A stretch of 64,000 nt of DNA from JABDBE01 sp049585795 (GTDB taxonomy: Bacteria; Acidobacteriota; Terriglobia; Terriglobales; Acidobacteriaceae). The stretch lies in NCBI GenBank assembly GCA_049585795.1, contig JBAVAQ010000112.1, forward strand, positions 124,001 through 188,000, in the 5' to 3' direction. Positions 33,354 to 41,476 of the stretch are shown piece after piece. Below the pieces are notes generated by a model that saw only the letters and a list, made by a program, of their open reading frames with translations, made no database searches and was not told the DNA's origin. Both the position numbers and the translations under genes were made by a program. Position 1 is the stretch's first letter. Every line of letters begins with the position of its first letter.

Positions 33354-35048
33354 ATGTTTCGTAGGTTCCTATGGTTGGTTGTGGTCGTCGCTGGTTTCTG
33401 TTCTGCGGTGTGCTCGCAGACTCAGGCTGTGGATTCGGAGGGACATCAGTGGTGGCAGCATGCGGTGTTTTATGAGATTTATCCGCGGAGTTTTATGGAC
33501 AGCAATAACGATGGGATTGGCGATCTGAACGGCATTGCGTCGAAGCTGGATTATCTGAAAAGCCTGGGCGTGGATGCGATCTGGATTACGCCGTGCTATC
33601 CGTCGCCGCAGGTGGATTTCGGATATGACGTTTCGGATTACGAGAATATCGATCTCATGTACGGAACGCTGGCGGACTTTGATGGCCTGGAAAAGGCGGC
33701 GAAAAAACGCGGCATTCGCATCATTATGGATTTCGTGATGAATCATACGTCGGATCAGCATCCGTGGTTTCTCGATTCGCGGTCGTCGCGCACTTCGGCC
33801 AAGCGCGACTGGTACATGTGGCACGACGCGAAGGATTCGGCGCCGCCAAACAATTGGGTTTCAACCTTTGGGGGATCGGCTTGGACCTGGGATGCGAAGA
33901 CCGGGCAATATTACTATCACTTTTTTTATCCGCAGCAGCCGGATTTGAACTGGCGGAATCCGGCGGTGCACGACGCCATGTTTGATGTGACGCGATGGTG
34001 GTACAAGCGCGGCGTGGCCGGGTTCCGGCTGGATGCGGTGGATACGCTGTTTGAAGATCCGGCGATGCGGGATAATCCGGTGCTGCCGGGAACGGATAAG
34101 TTCGGCGATCCGCGCGAGGAAAATGTTTACAACACCAAGCTGCCGGAGGTGCACGTCGTATTGCGCGATCTGCGAAAGGTGGCTGATCAGAATAACGCCG
34201 TCCTGATTGGCGAAACCTGGACCAAAGATGTGAGCGAGCTGAAGCAATATTACGGCGAGCACAGCGATGAACTGCAGATGCCGATGGACTTCATGTTCAC
34301 CACGGTCAATCGACTTTCGCCGGCGGAATTCCGGCGGCAGATTGCGGCGGTTGATTCGGCCGGAGGCTGGCCGGTGTTTGTGCTGAGCAATCACGACATC
34401 GTGCGGTCGTACGTGCGCTATGGCGATGGGAAGCACAATCAGGCGATCGCCAAATTGATGGCGTCGCTTTATTTGACGCTACGGGGGACGCCGATTATGT
34501 ATTACGGCGAAGAAATTGGAATGGAGAATAACGATCCGGTGCGGAAGGAGGATGTGAAGGATCCGATTGGGCGGGTGGGCTGGCCGCAGGAAAAAGGCCG
34601 CGACGGAGAGCGCACTCCCATGCAGTGGGACGACAGCCCCAATGCAGGTTTTACGCGGGGCACGCCGTGGCTGCCGGTTCCGCCCAGTTACAGGACGGTC
34701 AACGTGGCGAGCGAGCTGAAGGATCCGTCGTCAGTATTGGAGGTGTATCGGAAGCTGCTTGCGCTGCGGCATGAAAATCGAGCTTTGCTGGACGGCGACT
34801 ATGTGGCGCTCAACGAGAGCGATGCAAATGTGCTGTCTTATTTGAGGCGCTACGAGAATCATGCGGTGCTGGTGGTGCTGAATATGTCGTCGCAGCCCCA
34901 GCAGGTACGCTTCGATCTTGCGCCTCAGGGTTTTCCTGGCAAGAGGGCGCAGACGCTCTTGACCACGATGGGCATTGGATCGAGTGCATCGTTGACGCGT
35001 TTGTCGCTGGAGCCGTTTGCGGTGTACATCGGTGCGGTTTCGAAGTGA
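33354..35048 (+). CDS. Exported GH13 alpha-glucosidase (oligo-1,6-glucosidase type)
   Basis: 564 residues from ATG 33354, with GGGGAGG 9 nt upstream; ATG 33333 would disturb the signal peptide. A signal peptide (RRFLWLVVVVAGFCSAVCSQ) leads into a GH13 barrel: AVFYEIYPRSFMDSNNDGIG, GLDAIWITP-like strand, DFVMNHTS (region II), GFRLDAVD with nucleophile D227, GETW with acid/base E287, and LSNHD with D348. The QWDDSPNAGF segment after the barrel and a C-terminal beta domain fit oligo-1,6-glucosidase/alpha-glucosidase. It hydrolyses terminal alpha-glucosidic bonds of maltose-like or isomaltose-like sugars in the periplasm. Single gene; no transporter or regulator adjoins. Confidence 0.94.
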   Translation: MFRRFLWLVVVVAGFCSAVCSQTQAVDSEGHQWWQHAVFYEIYPRSFMDSNNDGIGDLNGIASKLDYLKSLGVDAIWITPCYPSPQVDFGYDVSDYENIDLMYGTLADFDGLEKAAKKRGIRIIMDFVMNHTSDQHPWFLDSRSSRTSAKRDWYMWHDAKDSAPPNNWVSTFGGSAWTWDAKTGQYYYHFFYPQQPDLNWRNPAVHDAMFDVTRWWYKRGVAGFRLDAVDTLFEDPAMRDNPVLPGTDKFGDPREENVYNTKLPEVHVVLRDLRKVADQNNAVLIGETWTKDVSELKQYYGEHSDELQMPMDFMFTTVNRLSPAEFRRQIAAVDSAGGWPVFVLSNHDIVRSYVRYGDGKHNQAIAKLMASLYLTLRGTPIMYYGEEIGMENNDPVRKEDVKDPIGRVGWPQEKGRDGERTPMQWDDSPNAGFTRGTPWLPVPPSYRTVNVASELKDPSSVLEVYRKLLALRHENRALLDGDYVALNESDANVLSYLRRYENHAVLVVLNMSSQPQQVRFDLAPQGFPGKRAQTLLTTMGIGSSASLTRLSLEPFAVYIGAVSK

Positions 35049-35058
35049 TGGTGCGGGT

Positions 35059-35133
35059 ATCCCACCTTTGCAAAGGTGGGGCACCCCGCTGTTTGGTTCG
35101 GAGAAGGTCAAGCGGCACGAGTGAACTCGTGCC
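35059..35133. repeat. Two palindromes: family B (35059-35087) and family C (35114-35133)
   Basis: CCCACCTTTGCAAAGGTGGG is a perfect palindrome with GGCACC behind it. GGCACGAGT-GA-ACTCGTGCC then CTTCCC belongs to the type seen at 6667. Both lie between convergent genes and may help terminate transcription. Confidence 0.65.
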
Positions 35134-35171
35134 CTTCCCATTTTCGGTTTCTGAGCAACGTGCGACGGATT

Positions 35172-36677
35172 TTAGTGCATGATTTCAAAGACCATACCCG
35201 ATCCCTGGGCGCCGCCCGCTTGGGTGGTGCCGTAGAGATTGCCGGTCGAGTCGAGAATCAGATCGCCGGTGGGATGGTATCCGTCGGCGCCATGCCCGAA
35301 GTCATGCACCACTTTGTAGGTCCAGCCTCCAGAAGCAGGCGCTAGTTTGAAGAGCGCCCCGCATCCGCCTCCGCAGGAAGCCCGAGTGGCGCCCAGCATA
35401 GTAGTGCCGTAGAGATTGCCGGCGGTGTCGATAGCGAGCCCGGCGACGGGATTTCCTGCGGGAGTGTTGGCGAAGCTATGCAGTACCTTCTCCGCCCAGC
35501 GACCTTTGGTGTTGAGCAGCATCTCGAAAACGACACCGTATCCCTGGTAGCCGCCTTGGGAGGCTGTGCCGTAGAGATTGCCGCTCCCATCGAGGATGAG
35601 GTCGCCATATGGAGATTTTCCGTCGTACCCGCCTCTGAAGGCATGAAGGACGGTCTCGGCCCAACCGCTGGAACCGGGGGTGAGCTTGAAGATTACGCCA
35701 TACCCGGAACCGCCCGCATAGGTCGAGCCGTAAAGGTTGCCGGCGGCGTCAAAGGCCAAGCCGTCGTAGGGGGAGAGTCCGTCGGTTCCACCCTGGAAAG
35801 CATAAATGATGCTCTCGGTCCAGCCACTGGATCCGTGCGCCAGCTTGAAGATAGTTCCACAGCCCGAAGTACAAGCCGAGTTAATACTTCCGCCGAGCAG
35901 AGTCGTGCCATAGAGATTTCCGGCGGCATCAAAGAGTACTCTCGCGTCCGGTTCGCCGCCGTCACTACCGCCGGTGAAAGTGTAAAGCACGGATTCAGTC
36001 CAACCGCTGGAACCGGGCGAGAGCTTGAAGACGGTGCCGCATCCCAGATTGCAATTGGTGTCGCCGCCGAAATTGGTGGTGCCGTACAGGTTGCCGGAAG
36101 AATCGAAGACCAGGCTGCCATAGGGCTGAGCTCCGTCCTCGCTGCCGGTGAAGCTGTAGAGCACGCTTTCCGTCCAACTGCCATTCGAGTTGGGGGTTAT
36201 TTCGAAGACCGTGCCCTGATTGTAGGTTCCGCCAAATTCTGAGGTGCCGTAGAGATTGCCCGCCTTATCGAAAATCAGGCCGGCATAAGGAAGCTTGGGA
36301 TCGCCGCCTCCGGCAAAGCTGTATAACGCGTTTTCCGAGCCAGAACCTCCGGCGGGAATAACGGCTTCGGTTTGATTGGAATAAGCACTCTCCACGCCTT
36401 GGTTATCGACGGCAGTGGTTACATAGTAATAGGTTTTGCCAACCTGGACTGTGCCGTCGGAATAGCTGATATTGGGATCAAGGATGGAATTGATTTTGTG
36501 GTACGGCCCATCGGGGTTGGCGCCACGGTAGACGTTGTATCCGACAGTGTCCTGCGAGGTGCTTGCGTCCCAAGTTAGGTTTACGGTCTGAGAGGCTGCA
36601 AGGGCTGGGAAGAATAGAAGTCCGAAAAGAGTGAGCAGGCTAGCGACTGACTTGGACTGCCGCGTGAGGTCTCTCAC
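35172..36677 (-). CDS. Exported GloVer-repeat protein with N-terminal fibronectin-like domain
   Basis: 501 residues from GTG 36677 (GAGAGGCGG as ribosome-binding site); a GTG at 36734 is an alternative. A signal peptide (SKSVASLLTLFGLLFFPALA) precedes a fibronectin type III-like domain (VNLTWDASTSQDTVGYNVYR ... NQGVESAYSNQ), then at least eight GloVer repeats of about 55 residues, each with LYGTT.GG...GTVF.L and a DGxxP step (for example AGNLYGTTLLGGSINS, SGNLYGTASQGGYQG). These repeats probably form a beta-propeller-like or solenoid surface structure of unknown function. Typical for Acidobacteria. Confidence 0.88.
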   Translation of the reverse strand: MRDLTRQSKSVASLLTLFGLLFFPALAASQTVNLTWDASTSQDTVGYNVYRGANPDGPYHKINSILDPNISYSDGTVQVGKTYYYVTTAVDNQGVESAYSNQTEAVIPAGGSGSENALYSFAGGGDPKLPYAGLIFDKAGNLYGTSEFGGTYNQGTVFEITPNSNGSWTESVLYSFTGSEDGAQPYGSLVFDSSGNLYGTTNFGGDTNCNLGCGTVFKLSPGSSGWTESVLYTFTGGSDGGEPDARVLFDAAGNLYGTTLLGGSINSACTSGCGTIFKLAHGSSGWTESIIYAFQGGTDGLSPYDGLAFDAAGNLYGSTYAGGSGYGVIFKLTPGSSGWAETVLHAFRGGYDGKSPYGDLILDGSGNLYGTASQGGYQGYGVVFEMLLNTKGRWAEKVLHSFANTPAGNPVAGLAIDTAGNLYGTTMLGATRASCGGGCGALFKLAPASGGWTYKVVHDFGHGADGYHPTGDLILDSTGNLYGTTQAGGAQGSGMVFEIMH

Positions 36678-37105
36678 GGTACCGCCTCTCTTGCCCGTGC
36701 TTGCGCACGGCGGGGGATTTGAAGAGCGCTGCACCGCGATCCTGACTGCCTGCGATTCGCAGTCAAAAAACTGATGTGCAACACCGCCATTATTAGGGTT
36801 CTCAGCGACTTACCATAGGTCACGGAAGGACATGTGCGTTCGGAATTGGTACTAACTATTTTTCGGTCCGGAGGGATTTCGGCTGGCGGCGCGCTTTTGC
36901 GCGGCCCGTCGCAGGAAGTTCGTCGAGCGACGACGCAGAGGCGTGATGCAGTCGAGCGTCTCCTCGAAAAAGTTTCGTGGGGCGGGAGCGACTGGCTAGA
37001 CACTGATTTGTCAGGAGTTACTAAAGCGGAAATGCCATGGATTGGTCAACCAACCGAAATCGCCTACGGACCATCCAAAGTCGGTATATTCTTATGCCAG
37101 TATCC
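36678..37105. other. Divergent intergenic region with a structured leader for the GloVer gene
   Basis: 428 bp without a gene. On the minus strand a hairpin CCGTGC-GCAA-GCACGG (36695-36710) sits next to the Shine-Dalgarno GAGAGGCGG; the CCGCC at 36709-36713 (complement) could alternatively pair with the GGCGG of the Shine-Dalgarno. The part from 36840 to 37100 is unremarkable. Confidence 0.5.
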
Positions 37106-38338
37106 ATGCTCGTTCGTTGTGAAAAGTGCGGTTACGAGAACTTCCCGCAACATCGTTTTTGCGGGATGTGCGCGGCGGAATTGCGCCTTCCGGGCCCGGG
37201 CGGGAGTCAGCCAGCGCCTTCGCCGGCGCGAGTCTCCGCACCCGCAGGCTCCAGGCCAGTCTCCCCGCCGCCAGTTTCCCCGCGCGCAGTTTCTGCAATC
37301 CCTGCACCTCCGCCAAGGGAAAAGAAAGAGGAAGCAGTCACACAGAAAGTCAGCGGGCCATCGTTTCTCGGCTTGGGGAGTGAACCGGCCGACAGTTCGA
37401 CAAACCTCAGCTACCTGCTGGAAGATGAACCACCACAGCACCGCGTCCGGAATTTTATGCTGATTGTATTGTTCGCCGCGCTTGCAGTGCCGGCCTGGCA
37501 TTGGCGGCAGGATTTGCGCGTGGTAGCGGGGCGATTTCTTAGTAGTCCGCCGCCACTTGGCAGTAGCAGCACTAACGGCAGCCAGGGCGGGAATTCCGAA
37601 TCATCAGCGGCCGCATCGAGTTCGCAAGCAGCTCCGGCAACCGGCACCACTGTGGGCGGCCAGGTTCAGCCGCCGGCCCAAGCGCCGGCTGGTCAGTCCA
37701 ACAATCCGGCCGGCAGTCAGGCGCCGACAGCGCAGACGCCGCTTGCAGCGCCTCCTGCGGCGACGGGTTCAACTCAGTCTCCGCAGGCGAGCCAGCCCCC
37801 TTCGGATCAATCCCAGGGAGGTCAGTCTTCGGCAGAACAGTCTCCCGGAAATCAGTCTTCAACGGGTCAGGCGCCAGGAGTTCAGTCGCAAACAGAGCAG
37901 TCACAGCCGTCAAATGCATCGCAAGCCGGTAATCCGGCTTCGGGCACTGCTGCCAAGCCCGATGATTCCGGAGAGACAGCGGTTGCGAATCAGGCCGCAC
38001 CGGAGCGCAAGACAGTCAAGGCCCAGTCCACGGTAGAAGACCTGGAGGCCGAAGGCGAAAAGTATCTCTACGGAAACGGAGTGCCGGAAAACTGCACGCG
38101 GGCGAGGACAAGTCTGCTGGCTGCGGCGCAGCGCTCGAGCGCGCTGGCGCAAAATGTTCTGGGCACGATGTACGCGACCGGCCACTGCGCCACTCGCGAT
38201 CTCCCCACCGCTTATCGCTGGTTCTCGCGCTCGCTGCGCAAGGACCCAAGCAATACCCGTATCGAGGAAGACTTGAAGGTCCTGTGGAACCAGATGACGC
38301 CCCAGGAAAGAGACTTGGCTCTGCGCGACCTGCGGTGA
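37106..38338 (+). CDS. Zinc-ribbon, membrane-anchored protein with Sel1/TPR C terminus
   Basis: 410 residues from ATG 37106; ATG 37094 or 37037 are alternatives and no start has a good ribosome-binding site. Order: zinc ribbon (CEKCGYENF, CGMC, about residues 5-21); Pro/Ser-rich linker; one transmembrane segment (NFMLIVLFAALAVPAWHW, about 120-138); a Gln/Ser/Pro/Ala-rich periplasmic stretch of about 150 residues; and a C-terminal domain with Sel1-like units (LEAEGEKYLYGNGVPENCTR, NVLGTMYATGHCATRDLPTA). Probable envelope-spanning scaffold. The function is unknown; Sel1 regions mediate protein binding. Confidence 0.8.
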   Translation: MLVRCEKCGYENFPQHRFCGMCAAELRLPGPGGSQPAPSPARVSAPAGSRPVSPPPVSPRAVSAIPAPPPREKKEEAVTQKVSGPSFLGLGSEPADSSTNLSYLLEDEPPQHRVRNFMLIVLFAALAVPAWHWRQDLRVVAGRFLSSPPPLGSSSTNGSQGGNSESSAAASSSQAAPATGTTVGGQVQPPAQAPAGQSNNPAGSQAPTAQTPLAAPPAATGSTQSPQASQPPSDQSQGGQSSAEQSPGNQSSTGQAPGVQSQTEQSQPSNASQAGNPASGTAAKPDDSGETAVANQAAPERKTVKAQSTVEDLEAEGEKYLYGNGVPENCTRARTSLLAAAQRSSALAQNVLGTMYATGHCATRDLPTAYRWFSRSLRKDPSNTRIEEDLKVLWNQMTPQERDLALRDLR

Positions 38339-38391
38339 TAAAAGGGTGATCCACACTGGTGAAGCCATCCCCGTTCTGCCTGAGGAGCAAC

Positions 38392-38470
38392 AGCAGATTC
38401 CTCGCTTCGCTCGGAATGACAATTTGACCGTTGGGAATGGCAATTTTACCGTCGGGAATGACAACGGTTG
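38392..38470. repeat. Family A repeat continuing into 21-bp tandem units
   Basis: GATTCCTCGCTTCGCTCGGA ATGACA (38396-38422) is the A element; its end is tandemly extended, CGGAATGACAATTTGACCGT / GGGAATGGCAATTTTACCGT / GGGAATGACAACGG, at period 21. Confidence 0.65.
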
Positions 38471-38489
38471 ATGCCGCGATATTTTGCAA

Positions 38490-40265
38490 CTAACGAAAGT
38501 TCACCGCAAGCGGTGCAGATACGCTGCCAATTCTCCCACTCAGATTATCTCGGACTACAAAACGTACTTCGTAAATGCCGGGGGAGAGTTCCAGGGCATT
38601 CTTGTAGATCATTCCCTCAGCTTTGATCTTGGGCAACGCGGAATCGGGGATTGCGCCCGTGACGGTCTGCGCGGCATCGGCCGGAGAGGCGCCAGCTTTG
38701 GTAATCTGGGCGATGAAATCGATATCGAAGCGGTTGTTGTCTCCTTCATCGATGACGCTGTTAGCGGGCACGTGCAGCGCGAATGCGATTTTCTTCTTGT
38801 CACCCTCGGGCACCGGTGGCTGCCACTCGAGTGTGACTGGAACTGCGGTGCTGTCGAAGGGAGAGCTCAAGGCGAAGTCGATGTCGGCTTTGCGGGTCAA
38901 GTCGGGATCGATGGTGGCGTTGGTCACCAGGAACCCGGTGCGCGCGTGTACTTCCACGTCGGTGTGGGCAACCTGCACTTGCAGTTTCCGCCAGCCCGGC
39001 TTGGTGTCGTGGTGATCGGCGTAGTAGCCAAGCAGATAGTACGAAGAAGAATCGTCGGCTGCGCGCTTGAACTCGGCGGCCAGATCATTGTTGTTGTAAT
39101 ACGCTCGCCCCCCCGTCATCTCAGCGAAATTCTTAAGGCTCGTGAGCGTGGAAGTCTGCAATGCGCTTCTGCCCACAACGGCGTCGGTGAATCCAGGACC
39201 GCTAAGGTCGCCGGAAAAAGTTGGATCTGCCGTGGGCGAGGTTCCAACCAGGCCACGAACATCCAGCGGATAAACCGACACCTGCGCATGGTTCAATGCC
39301 TGCAGGGTGCGTTCGTAGAGCAGCGACAGATTCCCTCCCGGAACCGCGGACGGAGAATCTAGCATGAAGGGAAAACTCCCGGTTGCCCAGATCAAGGATT
39401 TCCTTCCCGGAATGCCGGAAAGCGAAAGGGCAATCGCGAGAAAGGCTTTCATGGTGTCTTCGATGGCGCGTTGCTGCTGAAATTGGCCCTCGACTGCGTC
39501 GGCATTGAGAATGAACTGGCGCAACCTCGACCCCGGATCGGCTCCGGGCGCGATGCCTCCGGTGAGTTCGCTGGGTTGGGCTTCGAGGGTCGCTAAAGCC
39601 TTGCCGTCGGCGCCGAATGTCTCCATCGACGTCAGTTCCCCGCCGGCTTTCTTGAGTGCGGCTATGAGCGTGGCGGGATCGCTGTTGAGCCCGCCGAGCA
39701 CCTTGACTCCTTTGCTGCTGATGACCACGAGGCCGAGGCTGTGCGCAGAATCCAGCGAGTTCGCCAGATACTTGATCAACGCCTTGCGCCCGGTTGCCTG
39801 ATCGAGAAACGGAGTGTTGATGGTATCCAACGCAATGACCGTAATCGCGACCGGCTGCTGCCCGTTGACAGGCAGGTTGCTGAACGTGCCCGGCGGATTT
39901 GTAGGTAATGCCGGGCGCGAAGTGGTGGCGGTTATTTCTTCGAACGTGTTAATCCGCTGCTGCTTGCCGTTTTCGAGAATCTTGAAATCTTTCTTAGTCA
40001 GGTTGTGAACATGGTTGCCGGATTTGTCGGTGACCACGGCTGGGACCAGCACGATGACCGCCTCCGACTTGAACTTAAGCAGCCGCTCGTCGCTGGCGTG
40101 GGGCGATGAGTGGTCGTCGGTGCTGGGAGCGCTCACTGGCGCAGACGGATTTCCGGGCTTTCCGGTGAAGGGATCTGTGCCCTGCTGGCCAAGGCTTTGA
40201 GCCCATGCATTGAGCGACACAAGGCCAACCCAGGAGAAGAAAAGCAATGATCGGCGCCAGTTCAT
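38490..40265 (-). CDS. VWFA-related exported protein (acidobacterial type)
   Basis: 591 residues. A signal peptide (RRSLLFFSWVGLVSLNAWA) is followed by a VWFA-related domain of the acidobacterial family (VIVLVPAVVTDKSGNHVHNL, TKKDFKILENGKQQRINTFE, VITVIALDTINTPF, LIWATGSFPFML). VWA domains bind metal and ligands; the family is widespread as secreted proteins in Acidobacteria. The C-terminal 200 residues form beta-rich domains (LQVQVAHTDVEVHARTGFLV; ELSPGIYEVRFVVRDNLSGR). It is a single gene with the family A repeat behind it. Function is unknown beyond likely surface interaction. Confidence 0.9.
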   Translation of the reverse strand: MNWRRSLLFFSWVGLVSLNAWAQSLGQQGTDPFTGKPGNPSAPVSAPSTDDHSSPHASDERLLKFKSEAVIVLVPAVVTDKSGNHVHNLTKKDFKILENGKQQRINTFEEITATTSRPALPTNPPGTFSNLPVNGQQPVAITVIALDTINTPFLDQATGRKALIKYLANSLDSAHSLGLVVISSKGVKVLGGLNSDPATLIAALKKAGGELTSMETFGADGKALATLEAQPSELTGGIAPGADPGSRLRQFILNADAVEGQFQQQRAIEDTMKAFLAIALSLSGIPGRKSLIWATGSFPFMLDSPSAVPGGNLSLLYERTLQALNHAQVSVYPLDVRGLVGTSPTADPTFSGDLSGPGFTDAVVGRSALQTSTLTSLKNFAEMTGGRAYYNNNDLAAEFKRAADDSSSYYLLGYYADHHDTKPGWRKLQVQVAHTDVEVHARTGFLVTNATIDPDLTRKADIDFALSSPFDSTAVPVTLEWQPPVPEGDKKKIAFALHVPANSVIDEGDNNRFDIDFIAQITKAGASPADAAQTVTGAIPDSALPKIKAEGMIYKNALELSPGIYEVRFVVRDNLSGRIGSVSAPLAVNFR

Positions 40266-40519
40266 GAGTCGCTCCTGGTCAGGATCAGAGTTTTTTTCTG
40301 AATGCCCTGATTGCCGGCCAACGAAGGCATACGGTGGAGAAGATGGGTTGGTGCCGAGATTTGGTTTGCGTTCTTAGTCGCCGCATGACTGTTCTTTTCG
40401 AGCCGACTGGATTTTAGCACGGGGCTGTTCGGCTAGCGGCGCTGGCGTGTCTCTGGCAGCGCAGGCCTCCATCGTGGAGGCCTGCGCCAAGATTTGCGGC
40501 CTAAGGATCGGGACGAAGC

Positions 40520-40888
40520 CTAATTGTGCTTGTCCCTGTAGATGCCTCGGCTCAAGCGATTCTGCTGTCGATTAATTCCTCTTTGCTCCGCCTTGGTGAG
40601 GTGGCCATTGTGCGCGGCCACGTCCCGTTTCTCGCGATTTTGCACGCTGGCTTCGCGCTTCTCCAGATTGCTGGTTTCCCCGGGGCTCAAGGAACCGCTC
40701 TTAACGCCGTTGGCGATGCGATTCTGCTGGTTGGCTTCGCGACCGTTTACCTGATTCACCCGAGGATGGCCCGGGTCGACTACGCCGGGTCCGGCGCCCG
40801 AGGTTGCGGTTTGAGCAATGGCGGAGCCGACGAACATCAAGCTTGCGATTGCCAGGATCAAAAGCAAGTTCGAGAGTTGGTTGATCAT
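40520..40888 (-). CDS. Exported hypothetical protein, charged
   Basis: 122 residues from ATG 40888 (the frame extends to 40903). A signal peptide (LSNLLLILAIASLMFVGSAI, then AQTATS) precedes a Gly/Pro-rich segment and a charged Asn/Gln/Arg-rich helix (REANQQNRIANGVKSGSLSP, NLEKREASVQNREKRDVAAH, KAEQRGINRQQNRLSRGIYR). Three related units of about 25 residues can be seen in the C-terminal half, built around NR.A.G. and Q..R. Probably a small periplasmic protein; no family recognised. Confidence 0.7.
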   Translation of the reverse strand: MINQLSNLLLILAIASLMFVGSAIAQTATSGAGPGVVDPGHPRVNQVNGREANQQNRIANGVKSGSLSPGETSNLEKREASVQNREKRDVAAHNGHLTKAEQRGINRQQNRLSRGIYRDKHN

Positions 40889-41072
40889 ATTGGTGTAAAC
40901 CACTGTTAAAAATAATAGTTCGCTGCTTTCCAGTTCGGCGAGTTACGAAGGTGATGTGCGGTTGGTTACGGCTGAATCGATGTTTTCGCGTTTTGCCTAT
41001 TCCGTCCAGTTCTTGGACAGCTTCGCGCCTACAGATTTTGTGATTCGTTTGTCAGGTGATTTTCACAATAAG

Positions 41073-41090
41073 TTGACACCTTCGTGTCAA
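41073..41090. promoter_or_regulatory. Palindrome upstream of the HEAT-like gene
   Basis: TTGACACC-TTCG-TGTCAA, perfect apart from the loop, 18 nt before ATG 41108. Possible operator or RNA hairpin. Confidence 0.4.
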
Positions 41091-41107
41091 GTTTGTCGCT
41101 TCTATAG

Positions 41108-41434
41108 ATGAGACTCGAAGAAACGTTGGCACGGGGAGGCTTTATGGATACGAATTATCTGGTCTTATGCGGGATGGTCTGGGCCCAGTTCGGGCAGGAG
41201 TCCGCAGGGCGCGAACTGATTCGGGCGCTAGCTTCATCGGACGAGATAGTGCGGGTGCTGGCGCGGACCATGCTGGAGCAGGCCGGCGGAAGCTCGAAAG
41301 AGTTGATCGGACAGGCGCTGGCTGAGGATGAGATATCCGCCGGTATGGCCAGCCTGTGCGGGTTTGAGCAAGGTCAGCGGTCGACGCTCCGGGGGTGGGA
41401 TCGGAGCGTTTGGCACGAGGGGGCTTGGGCGTAA
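41108..41434 (+). CDS. Small HEAT-repeat-like protein
   Basis: 108 residues. An alpha-solenoid-like sequence: LVLCGMVWAQFGQESAGREL, IRALASSDEIVRVLARTMLE, KELIGQALAEDEISAGMASL. This is the pattern of HEAT/ARM-type repeats, which act as binding scaffolds. Start at ATG 41108; an alternative ATG 41144 has GGGGAGG only 4 nt away. No partner gene is evident; the neighbouring acs is convergent. Confidence 0.68.
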   Translation: MRLEETLARGGFMDTNYLVLCGMVWAQFGQESAGRELIRALASSDEIVRVLARTMLEQAGGSSKELIGQALAEDEISAGMASLCGFEQGQRSTLRGWDRSVWHEGAWA

Positions 41435-41476
41435 GAACTGAAAATCAGATGTCAGTTCCTGGTTCTCAGTTCTCGG

